Below are positions 54,331 through 62,900 of a stretch of 64,000 bases of DNA, piece after piece. Numbering within the stretch: the stretch's first letter is position 1; every line of letters starts with the position of its first letter. Origin of the DNA: Sinorhizobium fredii USDA 205 (GTDB lineage: Bacteria > Pseudomonadota > Alphaproteobacteria > Rhizobiales > Rhizobiaceae); assembly GCF_001461695.1 (NCBI RefSeq), contig NZ_AUTC01000199.1, forward strand, positions 124,001-188,000, given 5' to 3'. The notes under the pieces are model-generated. The model was given only the letters and a program-made list of their open reading frames with translations. It was not told the DNA's origin and did not search any database. The translations under genes were made by a program, and so were the position numbers.

Positions 54331-55872
54331 ATGCGTAAGTTTTCATCTCCCAGTGCAGGGAAATCATTGGTCCGCCTCAGCGGGGCGGTCCTGCTGGCAA
54401 GCGTTGCGACCGGTTGCAGCTCCGACGTAAGCCGCTTTAACGGGCTCTTTTCGAGTTCCGACGATATAACCACCAGTTCCATTCCGGGGAACGTGCCGCG
54501 CGGCGATGTCTCTGGCGGCCAACTGGCTTCGTCCGCCGGCGCTGGCGGCGGGTCCTACGGTCAGACTTTCCCAAGTGGCGGTCAGAGCGGATCCTACGAT
54601 CCGATGAGCACTGCAAGCACGCCGGTCTCCAGCGCCCGGGCCGCTTCGACCCCGGTCAGCGTTCAGCGCACCGCCTTGGCGGAGCCGGCACCCGCGCTGC
54701 CGCGTCAGCCGGAGCCGCAGCCGCTTCCTGCTGCCCGTCAGCCGCAGCCGACACTTGCGAAGGCTGAGCCTCTGTCTTCGTCTTCTGGCGGGACTTCTGG
54801 CAAGGGTGGCTGGACGACCGCGAATGCGCCTACGATCATGGTTCGCCCGGGTGATACGGTTGCCGTATTGGCTCGCCGCTTCGGCGTTCCTGAAAAGGAA
54901 ATCCTCAAGGCGAACGGCTTGAAATCCGCGAGCCAGGTGGAACCGGGGCAGCGTCTCGTCGTGCCGACCTTCGGCGGTGCGAGCAGTGCCGCGAAGGCTG
55001 CGGCGTCTGGTTCGATCGCCGACTTCGAAGGCGGCAAGAGGCAGCCTTCGCCGTTGCCGGACGGCCAGCGCGAAATGGCAATCCTTCCCGGTCAGTCTCA
55101 GTCTCGCGAGAAGAACGAAGGTCGCAGCGACGTGGCTGCGGGCAAACTCAATAACGCCGGTGCGGGTGACGGCTCGGATGGTGCCTACACCGTCAAGCCG
55201 GGGGATTCGCTGAACAAGATTGCGAAGGCCAACGGCGTGTCGGTTGCGGCCCTGAAGCAGGCAAACGGCCTGACGGCGGAATCCATTCGCATCGGCCAGA
55301 AGCTGAAGATGCCTGGTGCCGCTGCATCGGCGACCGATGCGGTCGTCACGGCCTCCGTTCCGGCGAAGAAGGAAACGAAGGTGGCATCGCTCGATCAGGG
55401 CAAGCCCGCAGAGTACAAGCCGCCTGTCGCCAAGGAAAGCGTCTCCGATGTCGCCATCAAGACCGATATCGATGAGGAGTCGCCGAAGTCGACCGGCATC
55501 GGCAAATATCGCTGGCCGGTCCGCGGTGCAGTCGTCGCCAGCTATGGCGCGAATGTGGATGGCAATCGCAATGACGGCATCAACATCTCGGTGCCGGAAG
55601 GCACGCCGATCAAGGCGGCCGAGAACGGCGTCGTCATCTATTCCGGCAGCAGCCTGAAAGAACTGGGCAATGCCGTTCTGGTCCGCCACGATGACGGGAC
55701 GGTCACGGTCTATGGCAATGCCTCGCAGCTCAAGGTTCAGCGCGGCGAGAAGGTTCAGCGCGGCCAGACGCTTGCCGCTTCCGGCATGACCGGCAAGGCG
55801 AGCCAGCCGCAGGTGCACTTCGAAGTGCGCAAGAATGCGACGCCGGTGAACCCGGCGACATTCCTCGAGTAA
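54331..55872 (+). CDS. LysM and M23-domain lipoprotein, NlpD/DipM-like
   Basis: A 513-residue predicted lipoprotein: the signal peptide ends at the lipobox VATGC, followed by a Ser/Gly/Pro-rich linker. Two LysM domains bind peptidoglycan (about residues 168-214: MVRPGDTVAVLARRFGVP; and about 285-330: YTVKPGDSLNKIAKANGVS). The C-terminal M23/LytM fold lies near residues 388-513 (YRWPVRGAVVASYG onward). The metal site is degenerate: NDGINIS replaces HxGxDI, and QVHFEV replaces HxHFE. The protein is thus probably a non-catalytic activator like NlpD, EnvC or DipM. GGAGTGG fixes the ATG at 54331. Confidence 0.88.
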   Translation: MRKFSSPSAGKSLVRLSGAVLLASVATGCSSDVSRFNGLFSSSDDITTSSIPGNVPRGDVSGGQLASSAGAGGGSYGQTFPSGGQSGSYDPMSTASTPVSSARAASTPVSVQRTALAEPAPALPRQPEPQPLPAARQPQPTLAKAEPLSSSSGGTSGKGGWTTANAPTIMVRPGDTVAVLARRFGVPEKEILKANGLKSASQVEPGQRLVVPTFGGASSAAKAAASGSIADFEGGKRQPSPLPDGQREMAILPGQSQSREKNEGRSDVAAGKLNNAGAGDGSDGAYTVKPGDSLNKIAKANGVSVAALKQANGLTAESIRIGQKLKMPGAAASATDAVVTASVPAKKETKVASLDQGKPAEYKPPVAKESVSDVAIKTDIDEESPKSTGIGKYRWPVRGAVVASYGANVDGNRNDGINISVPEGTPIKAAENGVVIYSGSSLKELGNAVLVRHDDGTVTVYGNASQLKVQRGEKVQRGQTLAASGMTGKASQPQVHFEVRKNATPVNPATFLE

Positions 55873-55880
55873 TCGTCATA

Positions 55881-55900
55881 GCGCGCCGCTGTCTGCGCGC
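55881..55900. terminator. Hairpin at the lipoprotein/DUF815 convergence
   Basis: GCGCGC (55881-55886) and GCGCGC (55895-55900) can pair around an 8-base loop between the two convergent stops. No T run on either strand, so only a weak candidate. Confidence 0.3.
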
Positions 55901-55904
55901 CCGA

Positions 55905-56780
55905 TCAGGCCGTTGCGTCCAGTTGACGGCGTAGACGACCGGCCAGATCCTGAATGAATTGCCAGGCGACGCGGCCGGATCTCGATCCCCGCGTCGTCGC
56001 CCATTCGAGGGCGTCCGCATGAAAGGTCTCGGGCTCGACGGGCAGGCGGAAATAGCGCGCATATCCGTCGACCATGGCCAGATAGTCGTCTTGGCTGCAC
56101 TTGTAGAAGCCGAGCCATAACCCGAAACGGTCCGAAAGGGAGACCTTTTCCTCCACGGCCTCCGAAGGGTTGATGGCGGTCGACTGTTCGTTCTCCATCA
56201 TATCCCGCGGCAGAAGATGCCGGCGGTTCGAGGTCGCATAGAGCACCACATTCGCCGGGCGGCCCTCGACGCCGCCGTCGAGAACGGCCTTGAGCGATTT
56301 GTAGGACGTATCGTCGTGGTCGAAGGAAAGGTCGTCACAGAAGATGATGACCGGCATCGGCGCTTGCCGCAGGATGTCCATCAGGGCAGGCAGCGAGGCG
56401 ATGTCCTCGCGATGCACCTCGACGAGCTTCAGGCCGCTGCCGCTATCGCGCGCCACCTTCGCGTGGACCGCCTTGACCAGCGACGACTTGCCCATGCCGC
56501 GGGCGCCCCAGAGGAGCACATTGTTCGCGGGGTAGCCGTCGGCGAAACGAAGCGTGTTGTCGAAGAGAATGTCGCGGACATGGTCGACACCGGTGATCAG
56601 CGACAGATCGATGCGATTCGGCCTGGCCACGGGTTGCAAATGGCGGGCGGCGGGAGCCCAGACGAAGCAATCGGCTACGTTCCAGTCGTTGTCCGCAGCC
56701 GCCGGTCCGGCAATGCGGTCGAGCGCAGCCGAAAGCTTCTGCATTTCATTGATCAGAATGTCGAGCTTGCTTTCACGCAT
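55905..56780 (-). CDS. DUF815 family AAA ATPase
   Basis: P-loop ATPase of 291 residues. Walker A is GARGMGKS near residue 92, Walker B IIFCDDLSF near residue 145, and the sensor region contains VVLYATSNRRHLLP. An N-terminal part with LQPVARPNRIDLSLITGVD precedes the core. DUF815 proteins are widespread in bacteria and sometimes annotated as chromosomal replication or ATP-dependent proteins, but their function is not established. The ATG at 56780 has GGAG upstream; the longer frame is open without support. It converges on the LysM/M23 gene and is divergent from yajC. Confidence 0.85.
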   Translation of the reverse strand: MRESKLDILINEMQKLSAALDRIAGPAAADNDWNVADCFVWAPAARHLQPVARPNRIDLSLITGVDHVRDILFDNTLRFADGYPANNVLLWGARGMGKSSLVKAVHAKVARDSGSGLKLVEVHREDIASLPALMDILRQAPMPVIIFCDDLSFDHDDTSYKSLKAVLDGGVEGRPANVVLYATSNRRHLLPRDMMENEQSTAINPSEAVEEKVSLSDRFGLWLGFYKCSQDDYLAMVDGYARYFRLPVEPETFHADALEWATTRGSRSGRVAWQFIQDLAGRLRRQLDATA

Positions 56781-56995
56781 CTGTATATCTCCAGGAGTCT
56801 TGGTCTGCAGCCGTGGCGGAGCGTGCGGAGCCGCTGCAATTGCTTGATTTGCGGGCCGCTTCGCCTCCGGCCGTGACGATTTTGTCGGTAGCACGGTGGT
56901 TTGCGCTGGAAAAGCCCGGCTCTCCGCCCTCAAGGGGTTCTCCTGTTGCGGAAATTATGTCAGAGGCAGGAGCAACGGAGAAGGGTGCCGACCAG

Positions 56996-57023
56996 TTGTG
57001 TCGTGGGATTGCGTCCCTATATT
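56996..57023 (+). promoter_or_regulatory. Candidate promoter of yajC-secDF
   Basis: TTGTGT (56996-57001) and TATATT (57018-57023) are 16 bases apart, about 55 bases before the yajC ATG. The rest of the 299-base gap (56781-57079) contains no supported gene. Confidence 0.4.
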
Positions 57024-57079
57024 CCCGACGGATTTCGCGCGGGCAGGTAACCGCGTGGGTTGAACTCAAGGAGTGATCG

Positions 57080-57412
57080 ATGTTCATTACCGAAGCTTTT
57101 GCGCAGACTGCCGCTCCCGCTACCGGCGGGGCCGACATTTTGATGTCTATCCTGCCGTTCATCCTGATCTTCGTCGTCATGTACTTCCTGATCATTCGCC
57201 CACAGCGTGCGCAGATGAAGCGTCGCGAAGAGCTCTTGAAGAACATCCGCCGCGGCGATCAGGTCGTTACCGGTGGCGGTATTGTCGGCAAGGTGACGAA
57301 GGTCGTCGACGATTCGGAACTCGAAGTGGAGATTGCCGAAGGGATCAAGGTCCGCGTCGTTCGCAGCGGCGTTTCCGAAGTTCGCGTGAAGGGTGAGCCT
57401 GTCAAGGAATAA
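57080..57412 (+). CDS. yajC: Sec translocase accessory subunit YajC
   Basis: Small inner-membrane protein that joins SecDF in the holotranslocon. The 110-residue protein has one membrane segment (ILPFILIFVVMYFLIIRPQ near residues 24-42) followed by QMKRREELLKNIRRGDQVVTGGGIVGKV, the conserved soluble part. AAGGAG lies 7 bases before the ATG. It is first in an operon with secDF. Confidence 0.95.
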   Translation: MFITEAFAQTAAPATGGADILMSILPFILIFVVMYFLIIRPQRAQMKRREELLKNIRRGDQVVTGGGIVGKVTKVVDDSELEVEIAEGIKVRVVRSGVSEVRVKGEPVKE

Positions 57413-57456
57413 ACCAGCCACGACCACCCGGGTCTGGCGATGGAGCATTTCGAGGC

Positions 57457-60027
57457 ATGCCGAAATTCTCGCCGTTGAAGAACATCCTGATCTGGCTGGT
57501 CGTTCTGGCCGGTTTTGCCTTTGCTTTGCCGAACATCGTTCCCAGGGAGCACCTGGCCGGATGGCCGGTGTGGCTTCCGCATCGGCAGGTGCCGCTCGGC
57601 CTCGATCTGCAGGGCGGCTCCGACATCGTCCTGAAAATCGACCGCGACAACCTCGTCGCCGAGCGGCTTGAGACCACGATCGCGCGAATTGCCCAGGCGC
57701 TGAGGGATGCCGACATCGGCTATACGGGTCTTTCCGGCAGTGGCCAGGAAATTCAGTTCCGGCTCCGCGACGCATCGAAGGCGGCGGCAGCCCGCGAGGC
57801 GCTCAGCGCATTGACCGCGCCCGTCGAAGCGCCTGACCACACTGGAAGCCCGATCCGGGAGTTGATCGCTGACGGGGCCTCGGGGCAGGAGCCGTTAAGG
57901 CTTCGCTTGACGGATGAGGGGATCGATTTCCGGCTGTCCGCAGCGCTCACTCAGGCGGTCGAAGCCGTGCGCCGCCGCGTCGGCGAGGTCGTGGCCGTGG
58001 AGCCGGTGATCCGACGCCGTGGCACAGACCGGTTGAGCATCCAGATACCCGGATTGGAGGATCCGCAGCGGCTCAAGGATCTCCTGGGCCAGCGCGGCGA
58101 CCTCGCCTTCCGGTGGCTCGATACATCGATGCCGCCGCAGCAGGCCCTCGACACGCGGCCACCTGCCGCGTCGGAGGTTCTCTATTCGCTGGACGATCCG
58201 CCGGTTCCCTACCTCGTCGAAAGGCAGGCCTTCGTCTCCACCCCGGACTTTGCCGATGCGCAACCCGGGCTCGATCCGAAGACCGGCGAGCCCGTCGTCG
58301 ACATCAAGCTGAGGACAGATGCATCCGAGCGGCTCACGTCGCTGTTGCAATCCGCGTCTCGGCGACAATTCGCCATCGTGCTCGATGGACAAGTGGTCTC
58401 GACACCTGCGCTTGGGGACGTCATCGAAGGCGATACGGCCCGGCTTTCCGCCGACTTGTCGGAGGAGGGGGCAGAGAATTTTGCCGCATTGCTCAGAGCC
58501 GGGCCGCTTCCCGTCTCGCTGACGGTTATCGAAGAGCGCACCGTTGGTCCGGAAGTCGGAACGGATGCCATCGCCAACGGCCTGACAGCCGGACTGGTCG
58601 CGGCAGCCGCGGTCGCCGCCTGCATGATCGGGTTCTACGGCTTCTTCGGCCTCGTCGCGGTGATTGCCGTGATTGTCAATGTCGTGCTCATCATCGCCGT
58701 GCTGTCACTTCTTGGGATCACGCTGACCTTGCCGGGGATCGCGGGGATCATTCTCACGATCGGGGTCGCGGTCGATTCGAACGTGCTCATCTACGAACGG
58801 CTGCGAGAGGAGGTGCGCAGCAGCAGCGAACCCCTGCGCAAAGCTCTCGACAACGGCTTCTCGCGCGTCCTGACAAGCATCTTCGATGCGAATCTGACGA
58901 TGCTGATTGCGGGCGCCATGCTTTTCCTTCTCGGCACCGGGGCCATTCGAGGGTTTGCGGCGACGCTTGCGATCGGCAGCATCACAACCATCCTGACGGC
59001 GCACAGCCTGACGCGCCGGCTGATCCGCGGATGGTATCGCCGTCGCCGGCCGAAACATCTGCCGAGGGGCATTCGCACAGGTTTCTTTGCCGAGGCCGAT
59101 ATCCGGTTCATGGCCCTCCGCAACCCCGTTTTCATCGTGATGGCCTCTCTCTCGCTTGCTTCGCTTGTCTTGCTGGTGAGCCTCGGCCTCAACATGGGCG
59201 CCGATTTCAAGGGCGGTTCTCTCCTGGAGCTCCGGTCGAAGGCAGGCGCCGCCGATGTCGCGGATCTCCGCGCCCGCCTCGACGAGCTGAACCTGGCGGA
59301 GGTCCAGATTCAGGAACTTGGCTCGGCACGGGATATCCTCTTGCGCATCCCGTCGCAGGAAGCCGGCGACAATGCGGACCAGACTGCGATGGGATTGGTT
59401 CGCGCCGAACTCGAAGATGACTATAGCTTCCGGCGCGTCGAGGTGGTCGGCCCGGCCGTTTCCGGAGAGCTGACGCGGGCCGGAACGCTCGCCGTCGCGG
59501 CGGCGATACTCGCCATTATCTTCTATGTCTGGGTGCGCTTCGACTGGAAGTTTGCCGCCGGTGCGGTCATCACCACACTTCACGACGTGCTGTTGACCAT
59601 GGGCTTTCTCGTGGTGACCGGCATCGAGTTCAACCTTGCCAGCCTCGCTGCGCTGCTGACGATCGTCTGCTATTCGCTGAACGACACAATGGTGATCTAC
59701 GACCGCGTCCGGGAGAACCTGGCGCGCTATCGGCGGATGCCGCTGTCGGTCTTGATCGACGCGTCGATCAACCAGACCCTTTCGCGTACCGTCCTGACGG
59801 CGATAACGACTGCATTGGCCCTCGTTGCACTCTACCTCTTCGGCGAGAGCCGCGTCGTGCAGTCCTTCAGCGCGACGCTCCTCTTCGGAGTGGTTATCGG
59901 GACGATTTCGTCGATCTATATCGCCGGGCCGGTCCTCATTCTCTTCAACCGCCGAAACAATCGCCTCGACGGGACGTTGGGAGGACGCGGTACGATCCGG
60001 CACGACAAAGCAACGGGTGCAGCCTGA
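57457..60027 (+). CDS. secDF: Protein translocase subunit SecDF (fused SecD and SecF)
   Basis: Proton-driven RND-type factor that pulls proteins from SecYEG on the periplasmic side. SecD and SecF are joined in one 856-residue chain. The SecD half has a periplasmic P1 region and the membrane motif GVAVDSNVLIYERLREE near residue 440; the SecF half starts about residue 545 (DIRFMALRNP) and has GADFKGGSLLELR and YSLNDTMVIYDRVRENL near residue 740. Both halves retain the conserved Asp/Arg motifs. The stop overlaps the next gene by one base (TGATG). Confidence 0.96.
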   Translation: MPKFSPLKNILIWLVVLAGFAFALPNIVPREHLAGWPVWLPHRQVPLGLDLQGGSDIVLKIDRDNLVAERLETTIARIAQALRDADIGYTGLSGSGQEIQFRLRDASKAAAAREALSALTAPVEAPDHTGSPIRELIADGASGQEPLRLRLTDEGIDFRLSAALTQAVEAVRRRVGEVVAVEPVIRRRGTDRLSIQIPGLEDPQRLKDLLGQRGDLAFRWLDTSMPPQQALDTRPPAASEVLYSLDDPPVPYLVERQAFVSTPDFADAQPGLDPKTGEPVVDIKLRTDASERLTSLLQSASRRQFAIVLDGQVVSTPALGDVIEGDTARLSADLSEEGAENFAALLRAGPLPVSLTVIEERTVGPEVGTDAIANGLTAGLVAAAAVAACMIGFYGFFGLVAVIAVIVNVVLIIAVLSLLGITLTLPGIAGIILTIGVAVDSNVLIYERLREEVRSSSEPLRKALDNGFSRVLTSIFDANLTMLIAGAMLFLLGTGAIRGFAATLAIGSITTILTAHSLTRRLIRGWYRRRRPKHLPRGIRTGFFAEADIRFMALRNPVFIVMASLSLASLVLLVSLGLNMGADFKGGSLLELRSKAGAADVADLRARLDELNLAEVQIQELGSARDILLRIPSQEAGDNADQTAMGLVRAELEDDYSFRRVEVVGPAVSGELTRAGTLAVAAAILAIIFYVWVRFDWKFAAGAVITTLHDVLLTMGFLVVTGIEFNLASLAALLTIVCYSLNDTMVIYDRVRENLARYRRMPLSVLIDASINQTLSRTVLTAITTALALVALYLFGESRVVQSFSATLLFGVVIGTISSIYIAGPVLILFNRRNNRLDGTLGGRGTIRHDKATGAA

Positions 60028-60413
60028 TGGCAAAGGGTATCGAAATGCGCGAAGCGCACTTTCCCGGACGTGCGCCGATCGACGCCTATGGCAATGGCGG
60101 TTTTCGCTTCGCCGACATGTCGCACCGCGGCTCGGTGCTGCTGTTGCCCTCCGGCGTCTACGCCTGGGACGTGGTCGAGGGCGACCCGTTGGCGATCGAA
60201 AAATTCCGGCGCGTGCTGGACGAGGCTCAAGAGATCGAGGTCCTGCTCGTCGGGACCGGGCGCGAAATCAGACCTTTGCCGGCAGATCTGAAGGCAACAC
60301 TTAAAGCGGCTGATATTTCGTCCGATCCGATGAATACCGGCGCAGCGGTTCGCACCTACAACGTCATGCTGGCGGAATCGCGCGCCGTCGCTGCCGCATT
60401 GATTGCGGTGTGA
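60027..60413 (+). CDS. Mth938-like (NDUFAF3-type) protein
   Basis: Small protein of the Mth938/DUF498 family, 128 residues. Motifs: RFADMSHRGSVLLLPSGVYAWDV, EVLLVGTGREIRPLP, and TYNVMLAESRAVAAALI, a layout shared with human NDUFAF3, an assembly factor of mitochondrial complex I. It overlaps secDF by one base and the NDUFAF6-like gene by four bases, so it is fully coupled to membrane-protein insertion genes. A role in NADH dehydrogenase assembly is inferred from homologues and context. Confidence 0.88.
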   Translation: MAKGIEMREAHFPGRAPIDAYGNGGFRFADMSHRGSVLLLPSGVYAWDVVEGDPLAIEKFRRVLDEAQEIEVLLVGTGREIRPLPADLKATLKAADISSDPMNTGAAVRTYNVMLAESRAVAAALIAV

Positions 60414-61276
60414 CCGAGTATCGAAGGAATCCCAGCGTGCAAGAGCCCGATGCCCAGATCCTTGCGATTCTGCGGGATACCGATCGCGATCGATACCTTG
60501 CATGCCTGCTCGCCCCGCCGGAAAGGCGGCATTCGCTTGCCTGTCTCTATGCCTTCCATGCCGAGATTGCCCGCATCCGCGACGTGATACATGAGCCGCT
60601 GCCGGGCGAGATCCGGCTGCAATGGTGGCGTGACCTGCTGGAGAGCCGATCGGGGGGCGAGGGCCACCCGCTGGCGCAGGCGCTCCTCAGCTGCATTGAC
60701 GAGCATCGCCTGCCCGTCGCCGTTCTGCAGAACATGATCGACGCCCGCATCTTCGACCTTTATGACGACCCGATCGAGGACACGACGGCGCTGGAAGGAT
60801 ATGCCGGCGAAACGGCGTCGGCACTCATTCAGCTTGCCTCGCTGGTTCTCGACCCGACGAATGCCGCGAAATCGGCGGACGCTGCAGGGCATGCCGGCGT
60901 TGCGCAGACGATCGCCGGCCTGCTGCTTCTTCTGCCGATCCACTCCCGGCGGGGTCAGGTTTATTTCCCTGCCGACCTGCTGCGGGCGACCGGGCTCGAC
61001 AGGGAGATGCTGCTGGACGGGCGCGACGAGCTGGCGATCGGCAGGGCCGTTCACGCGTTCTGCGGGCTCGGCCGGGATCACCTCGTCAAGGCTCGCAACA
61101 GTCTGGATTCGATCTCTGCGCAGAATTTCTCCGCCTTCATTCCCGTCGCTCTTGCGGAGCCGGTGTTCGCGCGTGCCGAAGCCGCCGGAGCTCGGATTCT
61201 GCGGCACTCGATCCAGCCGCCCCAGTGGCAGCGGCAATGGCGGATGTGGCGCGCAAGCCGTCGCCGCCGCTTTTGA
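60410..61276 (+). CDS. Squalene/phytoene synthase family protein, NDUFAF6-like
   Basis: A 288-residue all-helical protein of the squalene/phytoene synthase superfamily. The GTG start overlaps the upstream stop (GTGA). Seen: RRHSLACLYAFHAEIARIRDVIHEPLPGEIRLQWWRDLLES and, later, GHAGVAQTIAGLLLLLPIHSRRGQVYFPADLL. The Asp-rich diphosphate-binding motifs of true synthases are altered: FHAEIARIRD stands where a DxxxD is expected. This matches NDUFAF6, a complex I assembly factor that is probably not an isoprenoid synthase. No carotenoid gene is nearby. Confidence 0.86.
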   Translation: MTEYRRNPSVQEPDAQILAILRDTDRDRYLACLLAPPERRHSLACLYAFHAEIARIRDVIHEPLPGEIRLQWWRDLLESRSGGEGHPLAQALLSCIDEHRLPVAVLQNMIDARIFDLYDDPIEDTTALEGYAGETASALIQLASLVLDPTNAAKSADAAGHAGVAQTIAGLLLLLPIHSRRGQVYFPADLLRATGLDREMLLDGRDELAIGRAVHAFCGLGRDHLVKARNSLDSISAQNFSAFIPVALAEPVFARAEAAGARILRHSIQPPQWQRQWRMWRASRRRRF

Positions 61277-61361
61277 CGCGTCTCGTTGTTCAAGCTGGCG
61301 CAAGCCTCGAGCGATAGAGGTTGGGCCTCACGGAATCCTGTCGTCCGAAAGGGACGGATAT

Positions 61362-61826
61362 ATGCTCTGGTTGATTCTCATCGCTGTGATTGCCGTCGTC
61401 GGTGCATTTTATGTCCGGATGAACGCGCGCGCCGAGCACGACGCCAGCAATCCCGACACCGGATCGGCGATGGTCGAGTTTGGCCGAGCCTTTCCCGACG
61501 AGGCTATACGGGCGTTGCATTCGACGATCGATGGCAAGGCCATTTTTCTTCGCCTGCATGACGGCAAGGCCGGCTTCATTCAATCCCACGGCACGCACTA
61601 TGTGTGCCATGTCATTCATCCGGGAAAGCTTCGGGTGAACAGTTCCGAAAGCGGGCAGGGGCTCATCGTCCATTTCCCCGATTTCGCTTATCTGGACAAC
61701 AATTTCGAATTCCAAACCGCGGCCGAGGCGGCCGAGGTCTCGCTGTGGCTGCTCGGTAGCTTCAGCCCGAAATCCGAAATCGACGCACCGCTCGCAGGGA
61801 GAGCAGCGGCGCAGACGATCGACTGA
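61362..61826 (+). CDS. Hypothetical single-pass membrane protein
   Basis: Unrecognised 154-residue protein with one N-terminal membrane segment (LWLILIAVIAVVGAFYV) and a soluble domain with AMVEFGRAFPDEAIRALHSTIDGKAIFLRLHDGK and GTHYVCHVIHPGKLRV. It lies 85 bases after the NDUFAF6-like gene on the same strand, with AAGGGA before its ATG. The frame is open further upstream but those residues lie within the previous gene. Membrane anchoring suggests a role on the inner membrane with the secDF group; function unknown. Confidence 0.8.
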   Translation: MLWLILIAVIAVVGAFYVRMNARAEHDASNPDTGSAMVEFGRAFPDEAIRALHSTIDGKAIFLRLHDGKAGFIQSHGTHYVCHVIHPGKLRVNSSESGQGLIVHFPDFAYLDNNFEFQTAAEAAEVSLWLLGSFSPKSEIDAPLAGRAAAQTID

Positions 61827-61910
61827 AGGCGGCAGTCAGACCAAGTCTCGCCCTGTACCGAGTGTTGTCTTGATCGCGATGCTCTGCGTGACGGCCTGCA
61901 AGCTGGCCGT

Positions 61911-62843
61911 TTATGCACTGTCCTTCATACTCGGTAGCGTCAGCCTGCCTGACCGCGGCAACTCCAAGAGACGCGCGATGAACGACTGCACCCCGCGCCG
62001 TCTGGCTCCAAATCCGGTCACCACCCAGAAATGCAGTGGGCTGGCGACCGTATGCCCGGCCAGCCTCGCAAGGCTGCCGCACTTCAGAAACGAGGCTCCA
62101 TAGGGCTCGCGCATGAGTGCGACGCCGCTCCCGGCTGCCGCGGCTTGAAGGCCGAGATCGTAATCGGGAAAGCACCGGTCCTGGGGACGAAGATGATAGC
62201 GGCACCCGTGCTCCGCGAGCCACAGCCGCCATGCGTCCGGATAGGCATCGTGGATAAGCGGCAGCGCCATAAGGTCGTCGACCGAAAAGCAGTCTCCCAA
62301 TGCAGCGGCAATCCCAGGCGATGCCACGGGAAAGAGCCTTTCCTCGAACAGCGCCGTCGCCGACCCATCCTTCCATGGTCCCCGGCCGTAGCGAATGGCG
62401 ACGTCAATCTCGTCCAGCGGGACGAATCGATGGTCGAGGTCGAGATCGATGCGCAGATCGGGTGGCGAGCCTTCCAGCACGGCGAGGTTAGGGAGCAGGC
62501 ACAGCCGCGCGAAGGACGGCAACACGCTGACACGAATCGCCTCGGGCAGTTTGCTTTCCCGCCATTCTGCGCCGCCGCTACCGATCGTATCGAGCCCCTG
62601 TTGCAGCAGGCGTACAAGATGCTGGCCCTGTGTCGTGAGACGAACACCTCTCCCGTGCCGCTCGAACAGGGGCATCCCGGCCCACTGTTCGACGGCGGCA
62701 ACCCTGCGGCTGACGGCGCCGTGGGTGATGTCGAGGTCATCGGCGGCGCGGGAGAACGAGCCGGTGCGCTCGGCAGCCAGAACAGCGCGCAGAGCATCCA
62801 GGGATGGAAGATTACGCCAATATGAGCTGTGATCCATTTTCAC
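61911..62843 (-). CDS. LysR family transcriptional regulator
   Basis: DNA-binding regulator of 310 residues. The N-terminal winged helix is clear (LDALRAVLAAERTGSFSRAADDLDITHGAVSRRVAAVE, about residues 16-53), followed by the substrate-binding domain of the GcvA/AmpR-like group (LRIDLDLDHRFVPLDEIDVAIRYG). It is divergent from the EamA transporter gene, with about 57 bases between their starts, the usual layout of a LysR protein and its target. The inducer is unknown. ATGs at 62843 and 62837 are both possible. Confidence 0.92.
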   Translation of the reverse strand: MKMDHSSYWRNLPSLDALRAVLAAERTGSFSRAADDLDITHGAVSRRVAAVEQWAGMPLFERHGRGVRLTTQGQHLVRLLQQGLDTIGSGGAEWRESKLPEAIRVSVLPSFARLCLLPNLAVLEGSPPDLRIDLDLDHRFVPLDEIDVAIRYGRGPWKDGSATALFEERLFPVASPGIAAALGDCFSVDDLMALPLIHDAYPDAWRLWLAEHGCRYHLRPQDRCFPDYDLGLQAAAAGSGVALMREPYGASFLKCGSLARLAGHTVASPLHFWVVTGFGARRRGVQSFIARLLELPRSGRLTLPSMKDSA

Positions 62844-62900
62844 ACTTCATGTCTGTGCGGTGGTCTATGTCAAGGCATGGCGTTGTTCTATTCAGTCGCT

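Noticed and set aside
58113..59420. 435-codon plus-strand frame inside secDF
   Set aside because: Out-of-frame shadow of secDF, Arg-rich and without motifs.
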